Source: Actinomycetota bacterium
GTDB lineage: Bacteria; Actinomycetota; Actinomycetes; Actinomycetales; Microbacteriaceae
Assembly: GCA_016870695.1 (NCBI GenBank)
Contig: VGAV01000045.1
Span: 1 to 11,217 of the forward strand
DNA: 11,217 nucleotides
Reading direction: 5' to 3'
Shown here: piece after piece, positions 1 through 5,978 of the stretch
How the letters are laid out: the number at the start of each line of letters is the position of its first letter
Position numbering within the stretch: position 1 is the first letter of the stretch
Program-made: the position numbers and the translations under genes
The notes under the pieces: generated by a model
The model's input: only the letters and a program-made list of their open reading frames with translations
Databases searched by the model: none
Told to the model about the DNA's origin: nothing

Positions 1-163
1 CGCGTACAGCTATCCGACGGGGTGGGTCCGGGTACCGCACAAGCCGCTCACGCCCGAGCTGCGCGACGATCTGCAGCTGCAGGGATACACGATGGCGCGC
101 GTGCGCCGGGGACTGTTCGGGCAGCGGGAGGTCTCGCTGCGCCAGCCCGCGCCGCGACGCTGA
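1..163 (+). CDS. 3' end of an unrecognised gene (partial)
   Basis: Reading from base 2, the frame is open from the window edge to TGA at 161-163 and gives the last 53 residues of a protein. It begins AYSYPTGWVRVPHKPL and ends in a basic tail, LRQPAPRR. The segment is soluble and arginine-rich, with no membrane helix. The composition and clean stop look like real coding sequence, and the next rightward gene starts only 318 bases later. I do not recognise the family, and the fragment is too short to assign a function. The overlapping frame starting at base 22 and the long opposite-strand frame over this region are low-complexity shadows. Confidence 0.5.
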   Translation, partial: AYSYPTGWVRVPHKPLTPELRDDLQLQGYTMARVRRGLFGQREVSLRQPAPRR

Positions 164-182
164 GGCCTTTCGGGAGCGAGCG

Positions 183-213
183 CGGTGACCGACCGAGATC
201 CGATCGGTCACCG
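183..213. terminator. 10-bp perfect dyad downstream of the first gene
   Basis: CGGTGACCGA at 183-192 is followed, after an 11-base loop, by its exact complement at 204-213. It starts 20 bases after the stop of the partial gene, so a hairpin terminator of the T-tract-less actinobacterial kind is the simplest reading. The symmetric arms could also be an operator for the downstream Asp23 operon, about 270 bases away. Sequence alone does not decide. Confidence 0.4.
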
Positions 214-299
214 ACGCTGCTGAGCCCCCACCGTTCCCTTCCCGACGCCCCCGCGCCGGTGCGCTCAGCCTCGACCAAAAGCCGACCGTGCACACGCCG

Positions 300-326
300 T
301 TGACGCCCGCGGCCGGGGGCGATAGT
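300..326 (+). promoter_or_regulatory. Possible promoter for the Asp23 operon
   Basis: TTGACG at 300-305 matches five of six bases of a housekeeping -35 box. GATAGT at 321-326 matches four of six bases of a -10 box. The 15-base spacer is short of the ideal 17. This would give an mRNA leader of roughly 150 bases. No clear stress-sigma motif was found, although the family is often stress-regulated, so this is tentative. Confidence 0.25.
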
Positions 327-466
327 GGGCGCTGTCGGCGTGGCATCCCTTCTCCGTCCGCGGAAAAAGATCGACGTCGCGCGTGACGAATCGGCGACTC
401 GACCCGTCTCCCCGGTAAGCGAACCTCGCTCGGCCCGCGGACACGATCCCGGGTCACGACGTACAC

Positions 467-474
467 GGGAAGGA
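467..474 (+). promoter_or_regulatory. Ribosome-binding site of the first Asp23 gene
   Basis: GGGAAGGA lies seven bases before the ATG at 482 and fixes that start. Confidence 0.7.
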
Positions 475-481
475 CACTCCG

Positions 482-937
482 ATGGCTGAGGAAAACCAGA
501 CCACCACGACGGCCGGTCGCGTCGACCGCGCATTCTCGAACACGCCCGGCGGATCGGGCACCGCGGGCAAGACCACGATCGCCGACGGCGTCGTGTCGAA
601 GGTCGCGGGCATCGCCGCGCGGGAGATCCCGGGCGTGTACGCCCTCGGCGGTGGTGGAGCCCGTGCCCTCGGCGCGATCCGCGACGCCGTCAACGCGACC
701 GACCTGACCCAGGGCATCAAGGTCGAGGTCGGCGAGACCCAGGTGGCCGCCGACGTGACCATCGTCGTCGAGTACCCGGCGCCCATCCAGGACGTCGCCA
801 CCCAGGTCCGCGACCACGTCGCCGACGCCATCCACCGTCTCGTCGGCCTCGAGGTCGTCGAGGTCAACGTCGACGTGAACGACATCCACATCGCCGGAGA
901 CGACGACAACAACGAAGAAAGCTCGCGAGTCCGATGA
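482..937 (+). CDS. Asp23/Gls24 family envelope stress protein
   Basis: 151 residues. After a polar N-terminus (about 1-28) comes the hallmark Asp23/Gls24 segment, KTTIADGVVSKVAGIAARE, at about 30-48, then IPGV, a glycine run, and an alternating strand/helix domain to about residue 138. It ends in an acidic tail containing DDDNNEE. There is no signal peptide or membrane helix, so it is cytoplasmic. In Staphylococcus aureus, Asp23 is held under the membrane by AmaP and contributes to cell-envelope homeostasis. A similar membrane-associated role is inferred here because the next genes encode small membrane proteins of that cluster. This is the most canonical Asp23 copy of the operon. It overlaps the next gene by ATGA, indicating translational coupling. 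Confidence 0.9.
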   Translation: MAEENQTTTTAGRVDRAFSNTPGGSGTAGKTTIADGVVSKVAGIAAREIPGVYALGGGGARALGAIRDAVNATDLTQGIKVEVGETQVAADVTIVVEYPAPIQDVATQVRDHVADAIHRLVGLEVVEVNVDVNDIHIAGDDDNNEESSRVR

Positions 938-1122
938 ACCCCACCTACACCGGAGCCCTCGTCGGGCTCGTCCTTGCCGTCTCCGCCCTCCTGTTCGGCT
1001 TCTGGGGCTTCATCCTCGTCGCCCTGTTCATGGCCATCGGCGCCGTCGTCGGCCGCGTCGTGTCGGGTCAGATCGACATCCGCAACGTCGTCAACGCCTT
1101 CACCGGGCGGAGCACGTCATGA
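934..1122 (+). CDS. DUF2273-like small integral membrane protein
   Basis: 62 residues, almost entirely two adjacent hydrophobic helices (about 8-25 and 26-44) separated by an FGFWGF turn. A short cytoplasmic C-terminus follows (SGQIDIRNVVNAFTGR). This length, the double helix and the position directly behind an Asp23 gene are typical of DUF2273, a family found in Asp23/AmaP clusters. The function is not established; a partner or membrane platform for Asp23 proteins is inferred. The ATG lies inside the ATGA overlap with the preceding gene, and its own stop overlaps the next start in the same way (1119-1122). Confidence 0.85.
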   Translation: MNPTYTGALVGLVLAVSALLFGFWGFILVALFMAIGAVVGRVVSGQIDIRNVVNAFTGRSTS

Positions 1123-1517
1123 CCACCGCACTCACCGGGGCAGCGACCACCGCTGCCCCGGCGGGTCCCGGGACCACCGCCTCCCCGGCGAACGGCCGCA
1201 TCGACGTCGCCGACCGCGTCTACCGCAAAGCCGCCGAACAAGCCGCCGCCGAGGCCATCGGCATCGACCGCGCCGACGTGAAGATCGACATCACCGGATC
1301 CCGCGACACCGTCATCGTCCGCGTGTCCGCCCCCTTCCCCATCCCCCGGCTGGATGACACCCCCGCCATCTCCACCACCGTCCCGGTGCTGGAAGCGGCC
1401 CGCGGCATCCAAGCCGACCTCCACACCCGCCTGACCCGCCTGTTCGGCACCGAGGTCTCCCGGGTGGACATCACCCTCACCGGGGCCACCACCCCGAAAC
1501 GAAAGCGAGTGCGCTGA
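1119..1517 (+). CDS. Divergent Asp23/Gls24-like protein
   Basis: 132 residues, soluble. After an alanine/threonine-rich N-terminus (1-25) comes GRIDVADRVYRKAAEQAAAE (about 26-45). This lines up with the first Asp23 signature of the operon, but the VV-KVAG core is degraded. The C-terminal half (VLEAARGIQADLHTRLTRLFG, then a strand SRVDITLTG) matches the helix-strand end of the canonical copy. A basic KRKRVR tail replaces the acidic tail of the first copy. Assignment as a diverged paralogue rests on this alignment by eye and on the operon; automated annotation may call it hypothetical. Start and stop both overlap the neighbours (ATGA before, TGATG after). Confidence 0.75.
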   Translation: MTTALTGAATTAAPAGPGTTASPANGRIDVADRVYRKAAEQAAAEAIGIDRADVKIDITGSRDTVIVRVSAPFPIPRLDDTPAISTTVPVLEAARGIQADLHTRLTRLFGTEVSRVDITLTGATTPKRKRVR

Positions 1518-2098
1518 TGACCGACACCACCCTCCGCACCGTCGTACGCCGCGAGACCCACTCCCCCCGCACCGGCGCCATGCTCACCGTCGTCATCCTC
1601 CTCCTCCTCGCCCTGGTCTACGCCGGCATCGAGATCGTCCTGGCCCTCACCGGCCAGAGCCCCCTCCTGATTGCCCCCGGACCCGCCCTTCAAGCCACCG
1701 TCGACGCGCCGGACGCGCTCGCACCCGCGGCGCTCTACGTCATCGGGGCCGGACTGGTCATCGTCGGCGTGATCGTCCTGGTGCTGGCGCTCAAGCCCGG
1801 GCGCCTGTCGCGTCACGAGATGACCTGGGGCGAGCGTGCCGTCGTCGTCGACAACGGCGTCGTGGCATCCGCTCTCGCCCAGCACCTCAGCACCGAGTCC
1901 GGCATCGCGCGCGACGACATCGTCGTGGGGGTCGCGCACCGCTCGGTCGACATCACGGTCCGCCCGCCGCTCGGCGTCCCCGTTGATCAGGCGCAGCTGC
2001 GCCGCATCGTCGAGCAGGAGATCGCCGGATACGAGCTCGTCCCCGCCGTCCGGACGCACCTCAGCGTGCGTCGCCCCGAAGACAAGGAAGCCCGATGA
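1517..2098 (+). CDS. DUF6286-like two-helix membrane protein
   Basis: 193 residues. Two transmembrane helices lie at about 21-44 and 71-92, with a roughly 25-residue loop between them. A cytoplasmic alpha/beta domain follows (about 100-185), with strands such as DIVVGVAHRSVDITVRPP and a helix beginning DQAQLRRIVEQE. This layout of a double N-terminal anchor plus a small soluble domain is that of the DUF6286/AmaP-like proteins in actinobacterial Asp23 clusters. It probably anchors or recruits the Asp23-like proteins at the inner face of the membrane (inference). The ATG shares one base with the previous stop (TGATG), and the stop overlaps the next ATG. The DUF number is from memory. Confidence 0.7.
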   Translation: MTDTTLRTVVRRETHSPRTGAMLTVVILLLLALVYAGIEIVLALTGQSPLLIAPGPALQATVDAPDALAPAALYVIGAGLVIVGVIVLVLALKPGRLSRHEMTWGERAVVVDNGVVASALAQHLSTESGIARDDIVVGVAHRSVDITVRPPLGVPVDQAQLRRIVEQEIAGYELVPAVRTHLSVRRPEDKEAR

Positions 2099-2682
2099 AC
2101 GCCACGCGCCGCGGACTCAACCGCTTCATCCTCTTCATCGTCTCCGTCGCCCTCATCGCGACGGGAGGACTGCTGCTCGCCACGGCCCTCCTCCCCGGCG
2201 GACGTGACGCCTGGACCTCCGTCGTCGTCGGATTCCAGGGCTGGCTCGTCGGCATCGGCCGCGAGAGCGCCGGGTGGGGCGCCGTCGCCGCGATCGCCGT
2301 CCTGGCAATCGTCCTGATCGTCCTCGCCGCCGCGGCCGTGCGCGGTCGCCGGGAGGCTCCCCTGCAGTCCGCGGGTAGCGAGAGCACGGCGGGGCGCATC
2401 ACGATCACCGACGGCTTCGCCTCGCAGGCCATGCAGAACGCCCTCGGCGAGCGCGATGAGATCCTCAGCGCCCGGATCACCTCCGGCGAGGTGGATAAGG
2501 AGTCCGTCCTGCACGTCGCCGTCACACCGCGCCAGAACACGTCGCCCCGCCAGGTGGTCGAATACGTCGATACGCTCGTCGGCAACCTCGCCACGCTCAC
2601 CGGGCGGGAGCTGCGTACCTACATCTCGGTCCACTCCGGACTGCGCGCCAAGCTCGCCCGTGACAACACGAGACTCAACTGA
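2095..2682 (+). CDS. AmaP-like membrane anchor protein
   Basis: 195 residues with the same architecture as its predecessor: transmembrane helices at about 10-33 and 62-83, then a soluble domain (about 98-185). The domain opens with GRITITDGFASQAMQNAL and continues through LHVAVTPRQNTSPRQVVEYV to a basic end. In S. aureus, AmaP is a membrane protein that binds Asp23 and keeps it at the envelope, and the two-helix-plus-cytoplasmic-domain form matches. Identity with true AmaP is not proven; a safe description is a membrane protein of the Asp23 cluster. It starts in an ATGA overlap and is followed after 19 bases by the last gene of the operon. Confidence 0.65.
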   Translation: MNATRRGLNRFILFIVSVALIATGGLLLATALLPGGRDAWTSVVVGFQGWLVGIGRESAGWGAVAAIAVLAIVLIVLAAAAVRGRREAPLQSAGSESTAGRITITDGFASQAMQNALGERDEILSARITSGEVDKESVLHVAVTPRQNTSPRQVVEYVDTLVGNLATLTGRELRTYISVHSGLRAKLARDNTRLN

Positions 2683-2690
2683 CATCCCCG

Positions 2691-2697
2691 AAGGAGG
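2691..2697 (+). promoter_or_regulatory. Near-perfect Shine-Dalgarno before the second Asp23 protein
   Basis: AAGGAGG, four bases before the ATG at 2702, fixes the start and rules out the much longer upstream extension of the same open frame (from 2456). It is the strongest ribosome-binding site in the operon. This suggests high, independent translation of the last gene. Confidence 0.8.
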
Positions 2698-2701
2698 AGT
2701 C

Positions 2702-3421
2702 ATGACCGACACCACCACCGCCGAGCGTGCTCCGCTCGAGGCTCTCGCCGGCACCGTCGCCACGGCGGCCACCGGCGTGGACGGCGTCCACGCACTCGGC
2801 AGCCTGCTGCAGCGCACGTCCGACGCCGTCCGCGCGCGGGTGGGCCTGACCGGCGCCGTCCCCGGCGTCAAGATCGACGACGACCGCGCCGCGGGCCTGA
2901 CCGCCACGGTCTCCGTCGTCGTCGACTACCCGCACCCGCTGCGCGAGGTCGCCGACGCGATCCGCACCGAGGTGCGTGCCGCCCTCACGCCGGTCACCGC
3001 GCGCACGGTCGACGTGGACGTGATCGTCACAGGCGTCTTCGGCCCGAACGACACCGAGCCCAACCTCGAGGCCGTTGCCGGCACCGTCAAAGAGACTCCG
3101 GATGCCGCCCCCGAAGCCCCCGCCGACGACACCGTGCAAGCCGAGGACACCGTGACCGTCGACGAGGCCGCCCGCCTGGAGCCCGTGACCGCCGAGAAGG
3201 CCACTACCGACGACGAGGCCGCCGAGGCGGAGCTCGTCGACCGGGAGACCGTGGATGCCGAGGGGCCGCGCCGCCACGACGACTCCTCCCCCGCCGAGAT
3301 GACGGTCGAGGAGCGTGCCGATGTCGATGAGATCATCGCCGACGCCCTGGTCGACGCCGCCGCCGACATCGAGGACGCCGCCCATCGCGCACGGGCACAG
3401 GCGAAGACGGACGAGGCCTGA
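2702..3421 (+). CDS. Asp23/Gls24-like protein with long acidic tail
   Basis: 239 residues. Residues 1-115 resemble an Asp23 domain: LEALAGTVATAATGVDGVHAL, then VSVVVDYPHPLREVADAIRTE and a final strand DVDVIVTGVF. The match to VVEYPAPIQDVATQVRDHVA of the first operon gene is clear by eye. Residues about 116-200 are a low-complexity linker rich in Glu, Asp, Ala, Thr and Val, probably disordered. Residues 200-239 (MTVEERADVDEIIADALVDA onward) look like an amphipathic acidic helix that becomes basic near its end. There is no membrane segment. It may act as a soluble partner of the two membrane anchors (inference). The tail is unusual, since Asp23 proteins are normally a single compact domain. Confidence 0.8.
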   Translation: MTDTTTAERAPLEALAGTVATAATGVDGVHALGSLLQRTSDAVRARVGLTGAVPGVKIDDDRAAGLTATVSVVVDYPHPLREVADAIRTEVRAALTPVTARTVDVDVIVTGVFGPNDTEPNLEAVAGTVKETPDAAPEAPADDTVQAEDTVTVDEAARLEPVTAEKATTDDEAAEAELVDRETVDAEGPRRHDDSSPAEMTVEERADVDEIIADALVDAAADIEDAAHRARAQAKTDEA

Positions 3422-3432
3422 CATCGCTCCCC

Positions 3433-3477
3433 GGGGCCCCGGCCTCCGACCTTCTCCCGGTCGGACGTCGGGGCCCT
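3433..3477 (+). terminator. Strong hairpin terminator of the Asp23 operon
   Basis: A stem of 19 pairs (3433-3451 with 3459-3477) has one C-C mismatch and two G-T wobbles around a seven-base loop, TTCTCCC. It starts 12 bases after the stop of the last operon gene. There is no T-tract, as is usual for actinobacterial intrinsic terminators. Confidence 0.8.
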
Positions 3478-3574
3478 CGCGTGGGCCCGATCGCCCGAGC
3501 CCGCCGGCGCAGACGGTTGTCATCCGCCGCCCGCAACCGCGCGGACGACATGCGCAGCCTCCGCGGGAAGGGGG

Positions 3575-3603
3575 TTGAGTCGGACCGCCGCGCTCTGCAC
3601 AGT
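3575..3603 (+). promoter_or_regulatory. Possible promoter for the DUF7882-type gene
   Basis: TTGAGT at 3575-3580 and CACAGT at 3598-3603 are 17 bases apart. The first is a good -35 match and the second a poor -10 match. The position between the terminator and the next gene fits, but the support is weak. A direct repeat, CGGTAC, lies just downstream at 3612-3617 and 3626-3631. Confidence 0.25.
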
Positions 3604-3684
3604 GGAGCGCACGGTACGTTCCCGTCGGTACTGGCCCTCCGACCCCCCGGAGCACCGCACGGGCGCGGGTCGAAGGAGGCCACC

Positions 3685-4086
3685 ATGGGTCGATTCATCT
3701 TCGAGCAGACGGTGAAGGTGGAGTTCGAGGACAGGTTGCTGTCGCATCTCGAGCACGTCATCACCTCGAAGCTGAGGCGGTCGGAGTCGTTCACGTTCTC
3801 CTGGAAGGAGGACGTCAGCGTCGGCGGAGGACGGACCACCATCTGGGTGCATCCGCAGTCCGTCCTGATGTTCAAATTCCACGGCAGTCGTTCGCCACGG
3901 CTGAACCCGCTGTGGCTGCAGGCGCTCATGCACACGGCGAACGGTCCGCACGGACTGTACGTGGTGGCCGAGCCGCCGGCGTCGACGCGGGGAGCGGAGT
4001 CCGCGCCGCCGATGACGTTCCGCCTGGTGGCGGAGGGGATGGCGTCGGAGGCGACGCCGGAGACGACGACACTGCATCGGCGCTGA
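3685..4086 (+). CDS. DUF7882-type small protein (often mislabelled ATP-dependent DNA ligase)
   Basis: 133 residues, starting at ATG 3685 behind GAAGGAGG (3672-3679, five-base spacing). The longer open frame from 3481 runs through the promoter region and is rejected. The N-terminus MGRFIFEQTVKVEFEDRLLS, the block LRRSESFTFSWKED, and GGGRTTIWVHPQSVLMFKFH followed by LNPLWLQALMHTAN are the recurring pattern of a small protein family common in Microbacteriaceae. Databases often call members 'ATP-dependent DNA ligase', but no ligase motif (KxDG) is present and the protein is far too short. The real function is unknown. Residues after about 95 (ASTRGAESAPP onward) are low-complexity and probably flexible. 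Confidence 0.8.
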   Translation: MGRFIFEQTVKVEFEDRLLSHLEHVITSKLRRSESFTFSWKEDVSVGGGRTTIWVHPQSVLMFKFHGSRSPRLNPLWLQALMHTANGPHGLYVVAEPPASTRGAESAPPMTFRLVAEGMASEATPETTTLHRR

Positions 4087-4162
4087 TCCTCACGTCCGAG
4101 GGACGGTTCGAGGCGGAGGCGTTCTCGAGACCGTCGCAACCTCGTATGAGACGATCTTCTGC

Positions 4163-4540
4163 GTGATCGATGAACTCGAGGACTCTCCGCCCCGACGCTC
4201 GCGCGAACAGCTCCAGGCCTGGGTCGAAGAATTCCGCGCCCAGGGGCACCTGGTCGCGGGCAGCATCTCCGTCGCGCAGCAGGAGGACGCCGACGGCCGT
4301 GACACCGGCCTGGTGGTCCTGAAGCTGTCGAACGCCAACGCGTCGATCTATATGCAGCCCATCGGCTACGACGAGCCCCTGTGGGAGGCGACCCTGACCG
4401 GCCGCCCCGACGACCTCACGCTCTCGCCCCACCACATCGCCTCCCTCGCCGCCGAGCTCGTCGTCGCCGGCAACCTGTGCTCGTACCTGCAGTGGCGGTC
4501 GCTCGAATGGGACCGCCGGAGCGGCACCCACGGCGACTGA
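4163..4540 (+). CDS. Hypothetical small acidic protein
   Basis: 125 residues, not recognised. The start is GTG 4163, the first start codon in this frame after the previous gene; no good Shine-Dalgarno is visible before it. The N-terminal helix (REQLQAWVEEFRAQGHLVAG, about 14-33) is followed by an alternating, soluble domain with LVVLKLSNANASIYMQPIGY and a C-terminal helix HHIASLAAELVVAGNLCSYL. There is no membrane segment or catalytic motif. The amphipathic pattern and typical codon use support a real gene. It follows the DUF7882-type gene after 76 bases and could share its transcript. Confidence 0.65.
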   Translation: MIDELEDSPPRRSREQLQAWVEEFRAQGHLVAGSISVAQQEDADGRDTGLVVLKLSNANASIYMQPIGYDEPLWEATLTGRPDDLTLSPHHIASLAAELVVAGNLCSYLQWRSLEWDRRSGTHGD

Positions 4541-4598
4541 CGTCACTCGTTCGCGCCGCCGCCGCGACGTCCCGCCGGTGAGCTGAGCGCTGAGTTGG

Positions 4599-4639
4599 CG
4601 CAGATGTACGCCGCAGCGGGCGTCGGGCGTACATCTGCG
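4599..4639. repeat. 14-bp perfect inverted repeat
   Basis: CGCAGATGTACGCC at 4599-4612 is repeated as its exact complement at 4626-4639 around a 13-base spacer. The arms are less GC-rich than their surroundings. It lies 58 bases after the stop of the 4163-4540 gene. It could be a terminator or a dispersed extragenic palindrome; only one copy is present in this window. Confidence 0.6.
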
Positions 4640-4679
4640 GCACGTCACGGCATCCCGGCAGGGTCGCGCGAGGTCGCGA

Positions 4680-4709
4680 CGAAGGGCCCCGATGCTTCGG
4701 GGCCCTTCG
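4680..4709. terminator. Strong hairpin terminator between convergent genes
   Basis: Thirteen perfect pairs (4680-4692 with 4697-4709) close a TGCT loop. The arms contain GAAGGGCCCC and GGGGCCCTTC. The symmetric stem in a convergent gap may stop transcripts from both sides. No T-tract follows. Confidence 0.75.
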
Positions 4710-4745
4710 CCGGCGGTCCGGCCGAGGCCGGTGCGCGCCGCTCTC

Positions 4746-4790
4746 GGTGGCAGTGCCACCGTCTTCGCTCCGCCCCCACGCGGAACGAAG
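4746..4790 (-). terminator. Tandem stem-loops, possible terminator of the leftward operon
   Basis: There are two adjacent hairpins. GGTGGC/GCCACC at 4746-4760 has a three-base loop. A ten-pair stem with one mismatch spans 4763-4790, with arms CTTCGCTCCG and CGGAACGAAG. They lie about 150 bases beyond the stop of the leftward hydrolase gene and are the nearest good stems to it. Confidence 0.4.
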
Positions 4791-4941
4791 GGCACAAAGC
4801 CGGCCGGGGCCGACCCTGCGGTCTTCGACGCGGGATGTCGACCTGCCCGCCATCACCCCTGTATTGGGCATGTCTAACATCCTCGGCCATCCTATGCCCG
4901 TTCACTGCGACCGGGAAGTCGAGTCTCGCGACGTCACATGC

Positions 4942-5976
4942 TCATGACGAGGGAGCCGCCAGGAACCGGGCCGTGGCGGCCTGCCAGGAGGCGGCATCCA
5001 CGTTCCACCCCGTCGTGTGCCCCCCGCCCGAGGTCACGAGCTCGGCAGCCGGGGCGCCCTCGACGAAGCGGCGCGACGAGGCCAGGGGCACGGACCAGTC
5101 GCGCGTGCCGTGATGGACGAGCACGGGATGCCGCACCTCCGGGGCCCGCGCGACGAAGTCCGCGTCATCCAGGTCGACGGGGGTGTCCAGCCCCAGGGCC
5201 CGCGGGCGACGGAGCCAGCGCGCGGCGCTCGCGGCCGCCGCCTGAGGGAGGTGCGCCGCTGTGACGTTGGCCGCGAGGACGGCGCGCCAGTCGAGCACGG
5301 GCGAGTCCAGGACGATCCGGTCGATCCGCGCGGCCCAGGCCCCGTCGGCCGCCAGCCGCAGGCAGAGCTGCGCTCCCATCGACCACCCGAAGAGGACGAA
5401 CCGGCGGACACCGACGTCGTCGAGGAGACGGAGCGCGTCGACGAGGTCGTCGGTCTCCGTCAGGCCGAGGTGGGACCGCCCGCGACCGAGACGGCGTCCG
5501 TCGAGCGTATTGCGGTAAGCGGGGACGAGCGACGGCAGTCCCGCCGCGGTCGCCGCCGCCACTCCGCGCAGCGTGCCCGCCCGTGTGGAGCCCAGTCCGT
5601 GGAGGTGCACCGCGACCAGCGGGGCGTCGGCGACATCGCCCACCTGCCAGGCGTCCCCTGCCGGGAGACGGTGCGTTCGCGTGCCCGCGGGGGGAGAGGG
5701 ATCGACGATCCCCGTCCAGGACACCCGCGATCCCGGCGGTGGCGGGGACGAGCCCGGGGCGAGGTCCCACGTCGCCCGCGCCGCGTCGACCCGAGGGAAG
5801 CCGCGGACGCGCGCATGCCCTCCTCCGGCGACGAACAGACCCCAGTCCCCCGGGACGGTCGTCGACGGGGTGGCATCCAGGGTCACCGTCGTCGGCCCCG
5901 AGGAGTGGACGGTCAGGGGATGCCGCCGGGGATGCGGCGGCGCGGTCAGCCGGCGAGCGACGAGGTACCCGAGCAC
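4942..5976 (-). CDS. Alpha/beta-hydrolase fold protein
   Basis: 344 residues from GTG at 5976-5974, two bases after the stop of the upstream membrane-protein gene. The frame stays open far upstream, but that part is a shadow of the membrane-protein gene. The C-terminal 230 residues are an alpha/beta hydrolase: oxyanion-type HLHGLGST (124-131), nucleophile elbow GWSMG with Ser199, Asp293 in HGTRDWSVP, and His320 in GGGHTTGW. Together these make a complete catalytic triad. The N-terminal 110 residues are a beta-rich, proline-containing region of unknown role. The first residues, LGYLVARRLTAP, look like the end of an N-terminal membrane anchor whose hydrophobic part is missing. The substrate cannot be told; a carboxylesterase, lipase or peptidase is possible. 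Confidence 0.8.
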   Translation of the reverse strand: MLGYLVARRLTAPPHPRRHPLTVHSSGPTTVTLDATPSTTVPGDWGLFVAGGGHARVRGFPRVDAARATWDLAPGSSPPPPGSRVSWTGIVDPSPPAGTRTHRLPAGDAWQVGDVADAPLVAVHLHGLGSTRAGTLRGVAAATAAGLPSLVPAYRNTLDGRRLGRGRSHLGLTETDDLVDALRLLDDVGVRRFVLFGWSMGAQLCLRLAADGAWAARIDRIVLDSPVLDWRAVLAANVTAAHLPQAAAASAARWLRRPRALGLDTPVDLDDADFVARAPEVRHPVLVHHGTRDWSVPLASSRRFVEGAPAAELVTSGGGHTTGWNVDAASWQAATARFLAAPSS

Positions 5977-5978
5977 GG

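Larger units (their letters stand above)
164..481. other. Intergenic region upstream of the Asp23 operon
   Basis: This 318-base stretch has no convincing ORF on either strand. It contains the dyad at 183-213, a weak promoter candidate at 300-326, and the ribosome-binding site of the Asp23 gene at its end. The rest shows no recognisable structure. Confidence 0.6.
4541..4941. other. Convergent intergenic region
   Basis: This is a 401-base gap between a rightward and a leftward gene, with no convincing ORF. It contains the 14-bp inverted repeat at 4599-4639, the terminator hairpin at 4680-4709, two further stem-loops at 4746-4790, and a less GC-rich patch around 4858-4882 that I cannot assign. 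Confidence 0.6.

Noticed and set aside
48..533. 161-codon minus-strand frame covering the first intergenic region
   Set aside because: The translation is Arg/Ser/Ala/Pro-rich and featureless, and it overlaps the start of the Asp23 gene. No ribosome-binding site or conserved pattern was seen.
2675..3655. 326-codon minus-strand frame opposite the last Asp23-like gene
   Set aside because: It is a shadow of the acidic coding sequence, giving Gly/Val/His/Asp runs. It also reads through the terminator hairpin at 3433-3477.
3685..4086. DNA ligase function for the DUF7882-type protein
   Set aside because: At 133 residues, with no KxDG nucleotidyl-transfer motif or ligase domain, the common database label is not supported.
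4692..4947. Short plus-strand frames in the convergent gap (61-66 codons)
   Set aside because: They start inside the terminator hairpin or in GC-rich non-coding sequence, lack ribosome-binding sites, and show Pro/Arg-rich translations.
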